The translations under genes were made by a program, and so were the position numbers. The notes beneath the pieces are model-generated. The model made no database searches and was not told the origin of the DNA. It saw only the letters and a list, made by a program, of their open reading frames with translations. Below, one piece after another: positions 1 to 7,476 of a DNA stretch of 20,003 bases. The DNA comes from DSUN01 sp035527715 (lineage in GTDB: Bacteria; Planctomycetota; PUPC01; DSUN01): assembly GCA_035527715.1 (NCBI GenBank), contig DATKZY010000201.1, forward strand, positions 1-20,003. The letters run 5' to 3'. Positions within the stretch are counted from its first letter, which is position 1. The number at the start of each line of letters is the position of its first letter.

Positions 1-425
1 TGTTCATGACCTCCGAGGGCTACTTCAAGCTCAAGGAGAGGGAGGAGCGGAACCTCCGCGAGTTCCTCGAGCGCGGCGGCTTCGTCCTCGCCGACGATTG
101 CGTGTATCTCGCCAAGGAGGACCGCTTCTTCCGCACCTACAACAAGCTCGTCGACAAGCTCTTCCCCGACAACCCGATGCGCAAGATCCCCTACGACCAC
201 GAGATCTTCCACATCTACTTCCAGTTCAAGAACGGCTGCCCGCACATGCAGGGCGTGCCCCACGGCGCCCACGGCCTCTTTGAGCGCGGCACAGGCCGCA
301 TCATGACCATCAACTGCCCCGGCGACATCCATTGCGGCTGGCAGAACCGCTTCTGGAGCGACGGCCGCAACCTCGAAGCCATCAAGATGGGCATCAACAT
401 CATTGTCTACTTCCTGAGCCATTAG
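1..425 (+). CDS. DUF4159 domain protein, C-terminal part (5' end outside window)
   Basis: The frame is open to the left edge, and a methionine at 6-8 is internal to the family pattern, so only the C-terminal part (about 140 residues) is seen. Recognisable DUF4159 features are a FVLADDC strand-turn early on, YDHEIFHIYF in the middle, a GRIMTINCPGD segment, and the terminal KMGINIIVYFLSH. The expected N-terminal Rossmann-like half lies upstream. In planctomycete-type genomes DUF4159 genes often sit near MoxR/DUF58/VWA clusters; such genes would be to the left and cannot be seen here. Function is not established for the family. The gene ends 31 bases before the next secreted-protein gene on the same strand, which suggests cotranscription. 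Family assignment is fairly sure; role unknown. Confidence 0.8.
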   Translation, partial: FMTSEGYFKLKEREERNLREFLERGGFVLADDCVYLAKEDRFFRTYNKLVDKLFPDNPMRKIPYDHEIFHIYFQFKNGCPHMQGVPHGAHGLFERGTGRIMTINCPGDIHCGWQNRFWSDGRNLEAIKMGINIIVYFLSH

Positions 426-456
426 CCTTGGGCCGCGACTTGAGGTTACCCCTCCG

Positions 457-1641
457 ATGAAGGCTCGAAGCCCAATCTTCAATGACCAACACTCAATGAC
501 CAATGCCCAAGTAAGAGAGAAGGCAAGCGCCCGAAACGGCTCCCCTTCTTCACTTCGATATTGGATATTGGATATTGGATATTGGATATTCGCCTTCTCT
601 CTCTGCCTTGCGTTCGCCTGCCCTGCAACGGCGGCCGAACCGCCCCCACCCAGCCCTGCGTGCCACGCCCTTCTTGTGAGCGGCATGCCCGGCCCGCCCG
701 TCTACGCCCGGCGCTACGCCGACTGGCTGAAGCGCTTCCACGCCCATCTCACCAAGGCGGCGAAGGTGCCTGCCGAAAACATCGTCGTCCTCTCCGGCGA
801 CGAGGCGTTCAAGGACCCCATCGTCAGCGGGAAGGCGACCCGCGAGTCCATCAAGCAGGCCCTCGCCGACCTGGCGAAGAGGACGCAGCCCGACGACCAG
901 CTCGTCCTCATCCTCGTCGGCCACGGCGCCGTGGCCGAGACCCTCCCCTCGATCATCCTCCCGGGTCAGGACCTCAATGCCCAGGAGTTGGCCGATGCCC
1001 TTGTTGCCATTCGCGCCCGCACCCAGGTGGTGCTGAACTTCACGTCCAGCGCGGGCGACTCCGTCCGCTTCCTCGCCCGCGGTGGCCGGGTGACGCTTGC
1101 GGCGACCAGCCCCACCGAGGTGACGGAGCCGGTGCTGGCGGAGTTCTTCCTCCGCGGCCTCGAATCGCAGCGGGCCGACGGCGAGGGGGCGCCGAAGGCG
1201 GGCCTTCTCGACGGCACCATCACCCTGCTCGAGGCCTCCAACTGGGCAAGCTACCAGGCCGCCATGTGGGTCGGGCGGATGAAGTCCACCGAGGAAGGCT
1301 GGAGGATTGACGGCAAGGAGAGCGTCGAGATCTTCAAGAAGCTCTACGGCGGCCCCGACGGCGAGCCGGCCGTGAGGAAACTCTCGCCCGCCAGCAACCC
1401 CGACGCCCCCGACGAGCCGGTGCCGCTGCGTCCCCAGGGCGGGCTGAACGACTTTTGGTTCGGTCGCCGGATCGTGGCCGAGCACGCCGTGCTCGAGGAC
1501 TGCGGCGAGGAGCGCGGCGTGTCGCCCCTCGGCGGCGACGGCTACAAGCCCATCAGCGGCGCCAAGGAGGGCGAGCCGGGCGGGTTGGCCCGACGCGTGG
1601 TCCTCGGGAGGCCGGCGCGGCTGGAGCCCAGTGGACAGTAG
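457..1641 (+). CDS. Secreted caspase/legumain-fold (clan CD-like) protein lacking the catalytic cysteine
   Basis: With an ATG at 457 (GAGG at 442-445 upstream) the protein has 394 residues. Residues about 35-60 (YWILDIGYWIF, then AFSLCLAFACPATAA) form a signal peptide. The body has a caspase-like alpha/beta layout: a first strand ACHALLVSG, a LVLILVGHG strand with His156 where the catalytic His lies, then VVLNFTSSAG, where the family places its Cys; here the position is Thr196, followed by Ser-Ser. A C-terminal segment includes ESVEIFKKLYGG and EHAVLEDCG. The His is kept and the Cys lost, so a pseudopeptidase or a binding role is likelier than proteolysis; this is inference. The first 45 residues are largely encoded by heptamer repeats (480-510, 557-590). 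Alternative starts are ATG 496 or TTG 568. The stop codon TAG lies inside another repeat tract. Confidence 0.72.
   Translation: MKARSPIFNDQHSMTNAQVREKASARNGSPSSLRYWILDIGYWIFAFSLCLAFACPATAAEPPPPSPACHALLVSGMPGPPVYARRYADWLKRFHAHLTKAAKVPAENIVVLSGDEAFKDPIVSGKATRESIKQALADLAKRTQPDDQLVLILVGHGAVAETLPSIILPGQDLNAQELADALVAIRARTQVVLNFTSSAGDSVRFLARGGRVTLAATSPTEVTEPVLAEFFLRGLESQRADGEGAPKAGLLDGTITLLEASNWASYQAAMWVGRMKSTEEGWRIDGKESVEIFKKLYGGPDGEPAVRKLSPASNPDAPDEPVPLRPQGGLNDFWFGRRIVAEHAVLEDCGEERGVSPLGGDGYKPISGAKEGEPGGLARRVVLGRPARLEPSGQ
480..510 (+). repeat. Degenerate CAATGAC heptanucleotide tandem repeat
   Basis: Four consecutive 7-base units (CAATGAC, CAACACT, CAATGAC, CAATGCC) plus a partial unit. The tract lies inside the 5' end of the caspase-fold gene if its ATG at 457 is used. 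A perfect CAATGAC array would give a TGA stop in this frame; the diverged units avoid it. Confidence 0.75.
557..590 (+). repeat. GATATTG heptanucleotide tandem repeat, nearly five perfect units
   Basis: Four perfect GATATTG units followed by GATATT. Because 7 is not divisible by 3, every frame of this strand reads a rotation of the same heptapeptide, Y-W-I-L-D-I-G, with no stop. Here it supplies the first half of the hydrophobic core of the caspase-fold protein's signal peptide. Confidence 0.9.
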
Positions 1642-1673
1642 GCAGTGGACAGTGAACAGTGGACAGTAGGCAG
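1630..1673 (+). repeat. AGTGGAC/AGTAGGC heptanucleotide tandem repeat spanning a stop and a start codon
   Basis: Six consecutive heptamers (AGTGGAC, AGTAGGC, AGTGGAC, AGTGAAC, AGTGGAC, AGTAGGC) plus AG. The TAG stop of the caspase-fold gene (1639-1641) and the GTG start of the propeller gene (1659-1661) both lie within it. The same heptamer family recurs in reverse orientation at 3808-3838 and 5326-5339. Confidence 0.92.
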
Positions 1674-3797
1674 AGAGAGCACCGAGTACGGCCTTTCCTC
1701 ACGCTGTTCGTCGCGCTGGCGCTCCGCTCGTTGGCCGTGGCCGGCGAGGAGGGCGTCCCCCCCTTCGAATCGGTGGAAACCCACGGCTACCCCCAACGCG
1801 AGTGGCGCCACACGGGCAAGTATCCTCCCTTTCGCATCACCTGGGTCCGCGAGGCCCGGCTGACGGGCGTCGCCGCCGTCTTTCCGCATCCCACGCTCCC
1901 GCAACGGGTTGCGGCGGCGACTGCCGCCGGTTTCGCGCTTTCCGACGACGCGGGCCGCACCTGGGCACCCCTGCCCGAGGCCGCGCCAGCGAAGGTGGGG
2001 GCGGTCCGCCACGTGGCCTTCGACCCCGCGTCGCCCGACGTCTTCTACCTCGCCACCGACGCGAGGGGCGTCTGGGCGACCACCGATGGCGGCAAGACCT
2101 TTCGCCAGATCGGCTCGAAGGCCAGCGGCATGGCCGCCGACACCGTCCTGACGGTCCACCTCTACCCGCCCGACATGCGGTTCCTCACGCTCCTGGCCAT
2201 CCATGGCGGTGCCGCCTCGGGCATCTCAGTGACCGAGGACGGCGGGCGGACCTGGCGCGTGGCGTCGCCCGGCTACCACGCCTGGAAGCTCCTGTGCTGC
2301 GGCGCCGACAGCCTGCGCCTCTACATGTCCGCCTCGACCCGCGAGAAGCCCGAGGTGCGCGACATCCTTTCCGCCGCCTCGCTCGGCGAGCCCTGGTACG
2401 TGGTCGTCCGCGACGTCGTTCCCACCGACGGCGCCACTACGGTGCTGCGGGGCGACGTCTACTGGGCCACCGCCGACGCGGGGGTGCACCTGGTCACTAA
2501 CAACGGCGCCAACTTCGAGAAAGTCGGCCCCGAGGGTCTTGCACGCCTCCCCAGCATCGGCGTCACCTGGGGCCACCACGCCGACAACCAGCTCTTCTAT
2601 GCCTACGAGCCCACGCGACTTGGGATGATCGTGTCGGCAGACGGCTTCAAGACCTTCACGACCCACAGTCAGGGGCTCTACGCCAGCCCGTTCGTCACCG
2701 AGGGCGCTCACCTTCGCTCCAACGCCAGCGGAACCGTCTTCTACGCCGCCGCAAATGGCGTGCTCTCCAAGGGTTATCGCTTCGACGGGTCGCTCAAGAT
2801 CAGCCAGGTCGCCCTCGCGCCCCCTGCCTTCGCCTTCGCCCCTGTGACCTGGAGCGAGGGGACGCGGAGCCTTCAGCGATGCCTCGACATCCTGCCCAAG
2901 GCGGCCCACGCGGCGGACATAGGGCGGCAGATCGCCCGCTTCACCACCGTGGTCGAGGAGGCCCTCTCCCCGAAGCAAGTGACCATCACGGCGATGGTTA
3001 TGGACCAGCGGGGCAAGCCGAAGTCGGTCACGGCCGACCTCAGCCGCCTGGGCGGCTCCCCCAGGACGCCCCTGCTCGACGACGGCCAGCACGGCGACGG
3101 CGCCGCGGGCGACAACGTCTACGGCGCACCCATCGTCCTGCGGTCTCGTGAGATCCATCGCGACGGGCGCGACTGGCGCCGCGAGTGGCCCGGCCCCCTC
3201 GGCCTCACCGTGACGGCTGTGGGGACCGACGGGGCGCTCTCGGGCGCCGTGGGCGTCCTCTTCGCCGCGAAGCGTCCCGAGGGCTTCCTCTACTGGGAAG
3301 AGGACTCCGCGCCCTCCGTCCGCAACCCGACGGGCGAGGTCTCGATCGCAGTTGATCCGCACGTGGCCCCTCCGCCCACGAGCAAGTCGAGCTGGCGGAT
3401 CAAGGCAGGCAAAGGCCCGTGGACGCTGCCCATCGGCAACCCGTACGTGCCGCGCGACATCACGGGCTTCCACGCCGTGTCGCTCTGGGTCAAGTCCGAC
3501 GGCAAGAGCCCCGACGACCTCCGCGTGCAGTTCCGCGACCAGCCGGACTACATTGCCCCGACGACCACGCCGCCCGTCAGCCTGGGTGGCGCCGGGGCGG
3601 TGACGGCGAAGTTCCGCCGCGTGGTCATCCCCCTCGAGCCGCTGCTCGCGAGGACCCCGGGCTTCCTGACGCGGCTGTTCTGCTGGGTGGTCTTCTCCGG
3701 CGAGGGCCGCGCCCAGGGCACCTGGTGGGTGGACGACATTCGCCTCTTCCGCACGAAGGAAGACCTGGAAACCGATATGAGGCTGGACCCCCGATGA
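1659..3797 (+). CDS. Secreted Asp-box (BNR) beta-propeller protein with C-terminal beta-sandwich domains
   Basis: This 712-residue protein starts at GTG 1659 inside a heptamer repeat; no better in-frame start precedes the hydrophobic stretch RPFLTLFVALALRSLAVAG (residues about 11-29), which looks like a signal peptide. Three Asp-box motifs are visible: SDDAGRTW (95-102), TTDGGKTF (141-148) and TEDGGRTW (192-199), as in sialidase/sortilin-type propellers, so the N-terminal 400 residues are probably one propeller. Around residue 474, LDDGQHGDG followed by GDNVY resembles the anchor-associated beta-sandwich domain found in secreted proteins. The last 170 residues (SLWVKSDGKSPDDLRVQF, later WWVDDIRLF) look like a galactose-binding or CBM-type jelly roll. 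An extracellular carbohydrate- or protein-binding role is likely. No sialidase catalytic set was identified, so enzymatic activity is not claimed. Its TGA overlaps the next ATG (ATGA). Confidence 0.75.
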   Translation: MDSRQREHRVRPFLTLFVALALRSLAVAGEEGVPPFESVETHGYPQREWRHTGKYPPFRITWVREARLTGVAAVFPHPTLPQRVAAATAAGFALSDDAGRTWAPLPEAAPAKVGAVRHVAFDPASPDVFYLATDARGVWATTDGGKTFRQIGSKASGMAADTVLTVHLYPPDMRFLTLLAIHGGAASGISVTEDGGRTWRVASPGYHAWKLLCCGADSLRLYMSASTREKPEVRDILSAASLGEPWYVVVRDVVPTDGATTVLRGDVYWATADAGVHLVTNNGANFEKVGPEGLARLPSIGVTWGHHADNQLFYAYEPTRLGMIVSADGFKTFTTHSQGLYASPFVTEGAHLRSNASGTVFYAAANGVLSKGYRFDGSLKISQVALAPPAFAFAPVTWSEGTRSLQRCLDILPKAAHAADIGRQIARFTTVVEEALSPKQVTITAMVMDQRGKPKSVTADLSRLGGSPRTPLLDDGQHGDGAAGDNVYGAPIVLRSREIHRDGRDWRREWPGPLGLTVTAVGTDGALSGAVGVLFAAKRPEGFLYWEEDSAPSVRNPTGEVSIAVDPHVAPPPTSKSSWRIKAGKGPWTLPIGNPYVPRDITGFHAVSLWVKSDGKSPDDLRVQFRDQPDYIAPTTTPPVSLGGAGAVTAKFRRVVIPLEPLLARTPGFLTRLFCWVVFSGEGRAQGTWWVDDIRLFRTKEDLETDMRLDPR

Positions 3798-5311
3798 CGA
3801 CTCTCCGCTGTCTACTGTCCACTGTCCACTGTCCACTGCTCCTCTGCCTTGCGGCGCTTGCCGCCGCCGGTGAAGCGCCGGCTGAAGACCCGGTCGCCAA
3901 GCTCCTCGAACAGGCCAGGGCCTGGAGCGGCGACTCGCGGAAACAGGTCGAGGTCCTGCGCGCCTGCGAGGAAGTCGCCACCAGCCCCCTGGCGAAGAAG
4001 GAGCAGAAGGTGGCCGCCTTCGGGATCATGGCGGACACCTATCGCAGCAGGCGCAAGTTCGCCGAGCTGGTGCAGACCCTGGACCGCCTCCGCGCCGCCT
4101 TCCCCGACGACAAGGAGCTGGCCCGCAATGCCCTCCTCGACCACCTCGCCGCCCTGTGGGGCTGGAATAAGTCCAAGGAGGGCGTCGAGAAGGCGAACGA
4201 GCTGATCGCCGCCAGCGCCGGCGACAAGGCGTGCGAGGCGGCGGGCCGCCTGTGGCTCGCCCGCTTCCTCCTCCACCGCACGCGCAAGCCCGAGGACGCC
4301 TACGAAGAGGCCAGGAAGGCCTCCGAGCTGGCCCCGCAGGACGACAAACTCGTCGGCGAGGCCCTCCTCATCATGTACGAGGCCGCGTGGACCAAAGGCG
4401 AGATCGAGAAGGCCCTCGATGCCGCGACCCGCTTCCTCGACCCGAAGTACCTCGGCCAGCGCAGCGAGGCGGAGCAGCCTGGCTGTCTGAAGCGGCCGGG
4501 CGACTGCCTGCTGCGGCTCCAGCGCTACGACGGGGCCGCCGCCCACTTCCTCAAGATCGAGAAGGCCACGGCCAACCGCCGCTTCGCCCAGGAGTGCTGC
4601 CTCCTGGCCGGCCGCGCCGCACTCGAAGGCGGCAAGCACGATGTGGCGCTGAAGGCCCTCGAACGCGTCGTCGCCGACTACCCCGAGCTGCCCGACCTGT
4701 GGCACGGCGCCCAGGCGGCAATCGTGGACGCGCTGCGCAGGCAGGGCAAGTTCGCCGAAGCCCTCAAGGCGGCCCGCATCTGCCTCGACGCCTCTGCCGA
4801 CCGCAGCGCCATCGCCTCGAGCACCCTGGTCATCGCCGAGATTTTCCGCTCGATGGACGGCCATGTCGGCCGCGCCAACCAGATGATCAACTTCCAGCGC
4901 TACGGCCCCGACGGCGAGGATGGCAAGCCCGGCACGCCCGACGACCTCAAGGACCCGCTCGCCGGCCTGCCGCGCCCGTCGTATCCCGACCGCGAGCGCG
5001 CCTTCGCCGAGGCCCGGAAGAAGGCCGGCGACACCGCCCAGGCATCCCGCTACCGCGCCTTGACCCACATCTACGCCGGGAACCCCAAAGAGGCGTTGAA
5101 ATGCTACCTCGACGCCTTCGCCCGCTCGACGGGCGACGACTACAAGGCCATAGGTCAGGACATGATCGTCATCGGCGCCCGAGCCGTCCGGGGCTATGCC
5201 GTGGGCCTGAAGGGCTTCGTTGACTACGTCAATTGCGGCCCCGCCGGCCCCGACGGCAAGCCCGGCACGGCCGACGACCTTAAGAACCCCTTCGAGCCGC
5301 TGCTCAAGTGA
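3794..5311 (+). CDS. Secreted TPR-repeat protein with two calcium-loop-like DG-rich motifs
   Basis: ATG 3794 overlaps the upstream stop (ATGA), which implies translational coupling; the frame stays open upstream, but that part lies inside the propeller gene. The 505-residue product begins with a signal peptide (LLSTVHCPLLLCLAALAAAG) whose N-terminal half is encoded by the repeat at 3808-3838. Residues about 45-360 are alternating helical pairs with TPR-like Ala/Gly/Leu spacing (AELVQTLDRLRAAFPDD, AYEEARKASELAPQD, ALKALERVVADYPE). Two related segments follow: YGPDGEDGKPGTPDDL (starting at residue 370) and CGPAGPDGKPGTADDL (starting at 481). They look like Asp/Gly-rich calcium-binding loops of the thrombospondin-3 or EF-hand-like kind. 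A scaffold in the periplasm or at the surface is a reasonable inference; no catalytic motif is seen. Confidence 0.75.
   Translation: MTTLRCLLSTVHCPLLLCLAALAAAGEAPAEDPVAKLLEQARAWSGDSRKQVEVLRACEEVATSPLAKKEQKVAAFGIMADTYRSRRKFAELVQTLDRLRAAFPDDKELARNALLDHLAALWGWNKSKEGVEKANELIAASAGDKACEAAGRLWLARFLLHRTRKPEDAYEEARKASELAPQDDKLVGEALLIMYEAAWTKGEIEKALDAATRFLDPKYLGQRSEAEQPGCLKRPGDCLLRLQRYDGAAAHFLKIEKATANRRFAQECCLLAGRAALEGGKHDVALKALERVVADYPELPDLWHGAQAAIVDALRRQGKFAEALKAARICLDASADRSAIASSTLVIAEIFRSMDGHVGRANQMINFQRYGPDGEDGKPGTPDDLKDPLAGLPRPSYPDRERAFAEARKKAGDTAQASRYRALTHIYAGNPKEALKCYLDAFARSTGDDYKAIGQDMIVIGARAVRGYAVGLKGFVDYVNCGPAGPDGKPGTADDLKNPFEPLLK
3808..3838 (+). repeat. GTCYACT heptanucleotide tandem repeat inside a signal-peptide coding region
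   Basis: One GTCTACT and three GTCCACT units, the reverse complement of the AGTGGAC family at 1630-1673. In the TPR gene it encodes L-L-S-T-V-H-C-P-L, the start of the signal peptide's hydrophobic segment. In this orientation all three frames are free of stops. Confidence 0.9.
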
Positions 5312-5907
5312 TGCCAATGAAACGCTCCACTGTCTACTGCCTTGTCCTCGTGCTCGTCGCGGGGTTGCTCCCCGCCGCCCAGGCGGGCCAGGCGGCCCTA
5401 CCCGACGGCGGCGTCGCGGGCCTGTCGGCGGACGACGCGGCAGCGCTTCGCGAGGCGCGTGAGACCCTCAAGCGGCTCGTGGCCGACGAGGGCCAGAGCG
5501 AACGCCTCCGCCGCGACGCCGCCATCGGGCTCACCCGGATCCACGAGGCGCTCGATGACTGGGGGAGGGAGGGCCAACTCGGCTGGTATCTGGCCCAGCT
5601 CTCGCGGGGGCTGCAGGGAGGGCTTCAGGCCGCGCTGGCCGAGGGCGCCCAGTCGGCGGCAAGGGCCCGCCAGCCCCACTTCGGCGGCGTTCGCGAGTTC
5701 TGGCGGACCTTCGACGCGCTCGCCCGCGAGAAGCACACCGGCATCTCCGGCGAGACCGAGCGCGTGCGAAAGCAGTTCGAGGCGGCCGCCGACCACCTCT
5801 CGAAGCAGAGCTGGATCTCCTCGCCCCAGCGGACCTTCGAGATCAAGATCCCCCCCGTTGACCTCCGCAGCCTCAAGCCGCTTCCCGAGCCCGACGGGAA
5901 GAAGTAG
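5311..5907 (+). CDS. Small secreted protein of unknown family
   Basis: The start is taken at ATG 5311, which overlaps the TPR gene's TGA (TGATG); ATG 5317 is an equally good alternative and gives a cleaner MKRSTVYC signal-peptide start. The product has 198 residues. A signal peptide (LVLVLVAGLLPAAQAG) is followed by a helical region with charged heptad-like spacing (ALREARETLKRLVADEG, RVRKQFEAAADHLSKQ). The C terminus is proline-rich and extended (IKIPPVDLRSLKPLPEPDGKK). I do not recognise the family. It is the last gene of the left cluster and probably shares its transcript. Codons near the start (5326-5339) match the GTCYACT repeat family. Confidence 0.65.
   Translation: MPMKRSTVYCLVLVLVAGLLPAAQAGQAALPDGGVAGLSADDAAALREARETLKRLVADEGQSERLRRDAAIGLTRIHEALDDWGREGQLGWYLAQLSRGLQGGLQAALAEGAQSAARARQPHFGGVREFWRTFDALAREKHTGISGETERVRKQFEAAADHLSKQSWISSPQRTFEIKIPPVDLRSLKPLPEPDGKK
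5326..5339 (+). repeat. Two-unit GTCYACT repeat remnant in a signal-peptide coding region
   Basis: TCCACTGTCTACTG is two units of the heptamer seen at 3808-3838. It encodes S-T-V-Y-C just ahead of the hydrophobic core of the small secreted protein. Alone it could be chance; its matching position in the neighbouring genes makes common origin plausible. Confidence 0.6.
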
Positions 5908-5924
5908 CAGGTCATCTTCGGGGA

Positions 5925-6077
5925 GGTGAGCATCTTGACGGGGCACTGGAGGCCGATGCCGCGCGGCGGCGCCAGGCCACATGTGCTGGTATAGCAAGAC
6001 CTTATGGCTTGAACCCACCTGCCAGTCTGGCGCGGTCAAGATGCTCACCCCCCGTGTTGCGCAGGTGAGCATCTTGA
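5925..6077. repeat. Three-copy GGTGAGCATCTTGA element with inverted pair, between convergent genes
   Basis: GGTGAGCATCTTGAC at 5925-5939 is perfectly inverted as GTCAAGATGCTCACC at 6035-6049, enclosing about 95 bases. A third copy, AGGTGAGCATCTTGA, lies at 6063-6077 in the first orientation. The 239-base gap holds no gene. The element could be a small non-autonomous mobile repeat; as a long stem it could also separate transcripts of the two convergent operons. No transposase and no U-tract terminator are visible. Confidence 0.75.
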
Positions 6078-6146
6078 GCGCCTTGCCGGCCCCGGCACGG
6101 GGCACGGAGGCCCCGCCCACACAGGCAGTGAATCCCGGCGAGTGCT

Positions 6147-7457
6147 TCAGGGCTTTTTGGGCTTGAGGGCCTCGAGGAGGAGGCGGGCGCCCTCGTCGGG
6201 CTCGCCCTCCTTGGCCGGCGGGGCGAGGCGGATGGCGCCGAGCTGCGCGGCGAGATCGCCCTTGGGGTCCAGGCGGTCGAGCGCGGTGCGCCAGGCGGCA
6301 GCCAGCTCGGGACGCAGCGAGCTCTCCCAGAACACGTAGTCCATCAGCTCCCTGCCGCGCAGGGCCACGCGCCCCAGGTGTGCGGTCTGCCACTCGGCAT
6401 CGGGGGCCGACCAGAAGGCGAAGTAGAGGCCGGCGACCGGGCGGTCGTCGAGCTCGTCGCGCCAGTGGATGCGGTTCTCCTTCTCGTCCTTGACGCCGCT
6501 GGTGTGGAGGACTTCGGCCTGGGCCGGGAGGACGAGGGTGTAGCGAAGCTCGGGCGCGGCGGAGAACAGCCGCAGGTGGAGGAGCCCCTCGGTGAGGGGC
6601 TTGAGGGCCTCGTCGAACTGCTTCTCGGTGAGCGTGAGCTCCCCGAGGGCGGCCTGGTAGGCGGCCCGGGCGGTCTCGGGCTCCAGGAGGCCGAGGAGCT
6701 TCTTGCGCAGCGGGGCGTCGAGGGGGCGGCCCATCTTCCTGGCCACGAGGGCGGCGGCCACGCCGACCGCGCCCTGCCCGGTGAGGAGGCGCGGGAGGTC
6801 GGCCGCTTCCAGGTAGCCGCGCTCTTCGGCGAACTGGAAGAGGAAGGCGGCGGCGCCCACGAGGACCTTCTCGGCGTCCTGGGCGCCGAGCTGGGCCGAG
6901 GCGCCCAGGTCGGCGTGGGCGACGAAGAAGAGGGCCTCCTTGAAGTCCTTGCGGAACGGCCCTTCGATGAACTCCACGAGGGGGTCGAGGCCCTTCTCGC
7001 CCTGGAGCTGCTGGCGCGCGATGGCGGCGGCGAGGCGGACCAGGAGGTCGGCGGCGTCGGCCGCCTCGCGGAAGCGGGTGAAGTGGTCGGTGCGCCCGGG
7101 CCGCCGCTCGCGGTAGTAGCCCACGTGGCCCAGGCGCGAGGGCCAGACGGTGTACTCGCCGCGATTCGTCTGGTCGGCGCGACGCAGGTCGGGCGGCACG
7201 ACGCGGAACTCGCCCTGGAAGGCCACCGAGGCGTCGGGGGTGTCGAGGCGCTTGGGATACTGCGGCCTGGCCTGGTCCACCAGAGCGGCGGGAGGGGCGA
7301 GGATCTGCCCCTTCTTCTCCGTGTCCGTGTGCCACAGGTGGATCGTGCGCACGAACGAGCCGTCGGGCCGGGGCTCCGCGGTGACCTCCACGTGGTCCCG
7401 CTCGCAGCCCAGAACGGCCACGACCAGCACGAGTAGGGACGCCAGGAGCTGCCGCAT
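6147..7457 (-). CDS. Predicted lipoprotein of unknown family
   Basis: The product has 436 residues and starts MRQLLASLLVLVVAVLGC, a short lipoprotein signal with Cys18 as the acylated residue, so it is probably membrane-anchored. A GGAGG ribosome-binding site lies in the 19-base gap after ilvE on the same strand. The mature part has an N-terminal beta-rich region with a Trp/Tyr-rich stretch (RGEYTVWPSRLGHVGYYRERRPG). A long helical region follows, and the C-terminal part has FAFWSAPDAEW and LMDYVFWESSLRPELAAAW. I recognise no known domain or catalytic motif. The ilvE linkage is positional only and gives no clear functional clue; transcription probably runs from the ilvE promoter. Confidence 0.7.
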   Translation of the reverse strand: MRQLLASLLVLVVAVLGCERDHVEVTAEPRPDGSFVRTIHLWHTDTEKKGQILAPPAALVDQARPQYPKRLDTPDASVAFQGEFRVVPPDLRRADQTNRGEYTVWPSRLGHVGYYRERRPGRTDHFTRFREAADAADLLVRLAAAIARQQLQGEKGLDPLVEFIEGPFRKDFKEALFFVAHADLGASAQLGAQDAEKVLVGAAAFLFQFAEERGYLEAADLPRLLTGQGAVGVAAALVARKMGRPLDAPLRKKLLGLLEPETARAAYQAALGELTLTEKQFDEALKPLTEGLLHLRLFSAAPELRYTLVLPAQAEVLHTSGVKDEKENRIHWRDELDDRPVAGLYFAFWSAPDAEWQTAHLGRVALRGRELMDYVFWESSLRPELAAAWRTALDRLDPKGDLAAQLGAIRLAPPAKEGEPDEGARLLLEALKPKKP

Positions 7458-7476
7458 TCCGCCAGCCCTCCACTGC

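Noticed and set aside
557..590. CRISPR-like repeats
   Set aside because: The tracts are head-to-tail 7-base units without spacers; no repeat-spacer pattern or cas gene is present.
3419..3793. An upstream extension of the TPR gene frame
   Set aside because: It overlaps the propeller gene's conserved C-terminal domain in another frame; the ATG at 3794 with ATGA overlap and a signal peptide directly after it is a better start.
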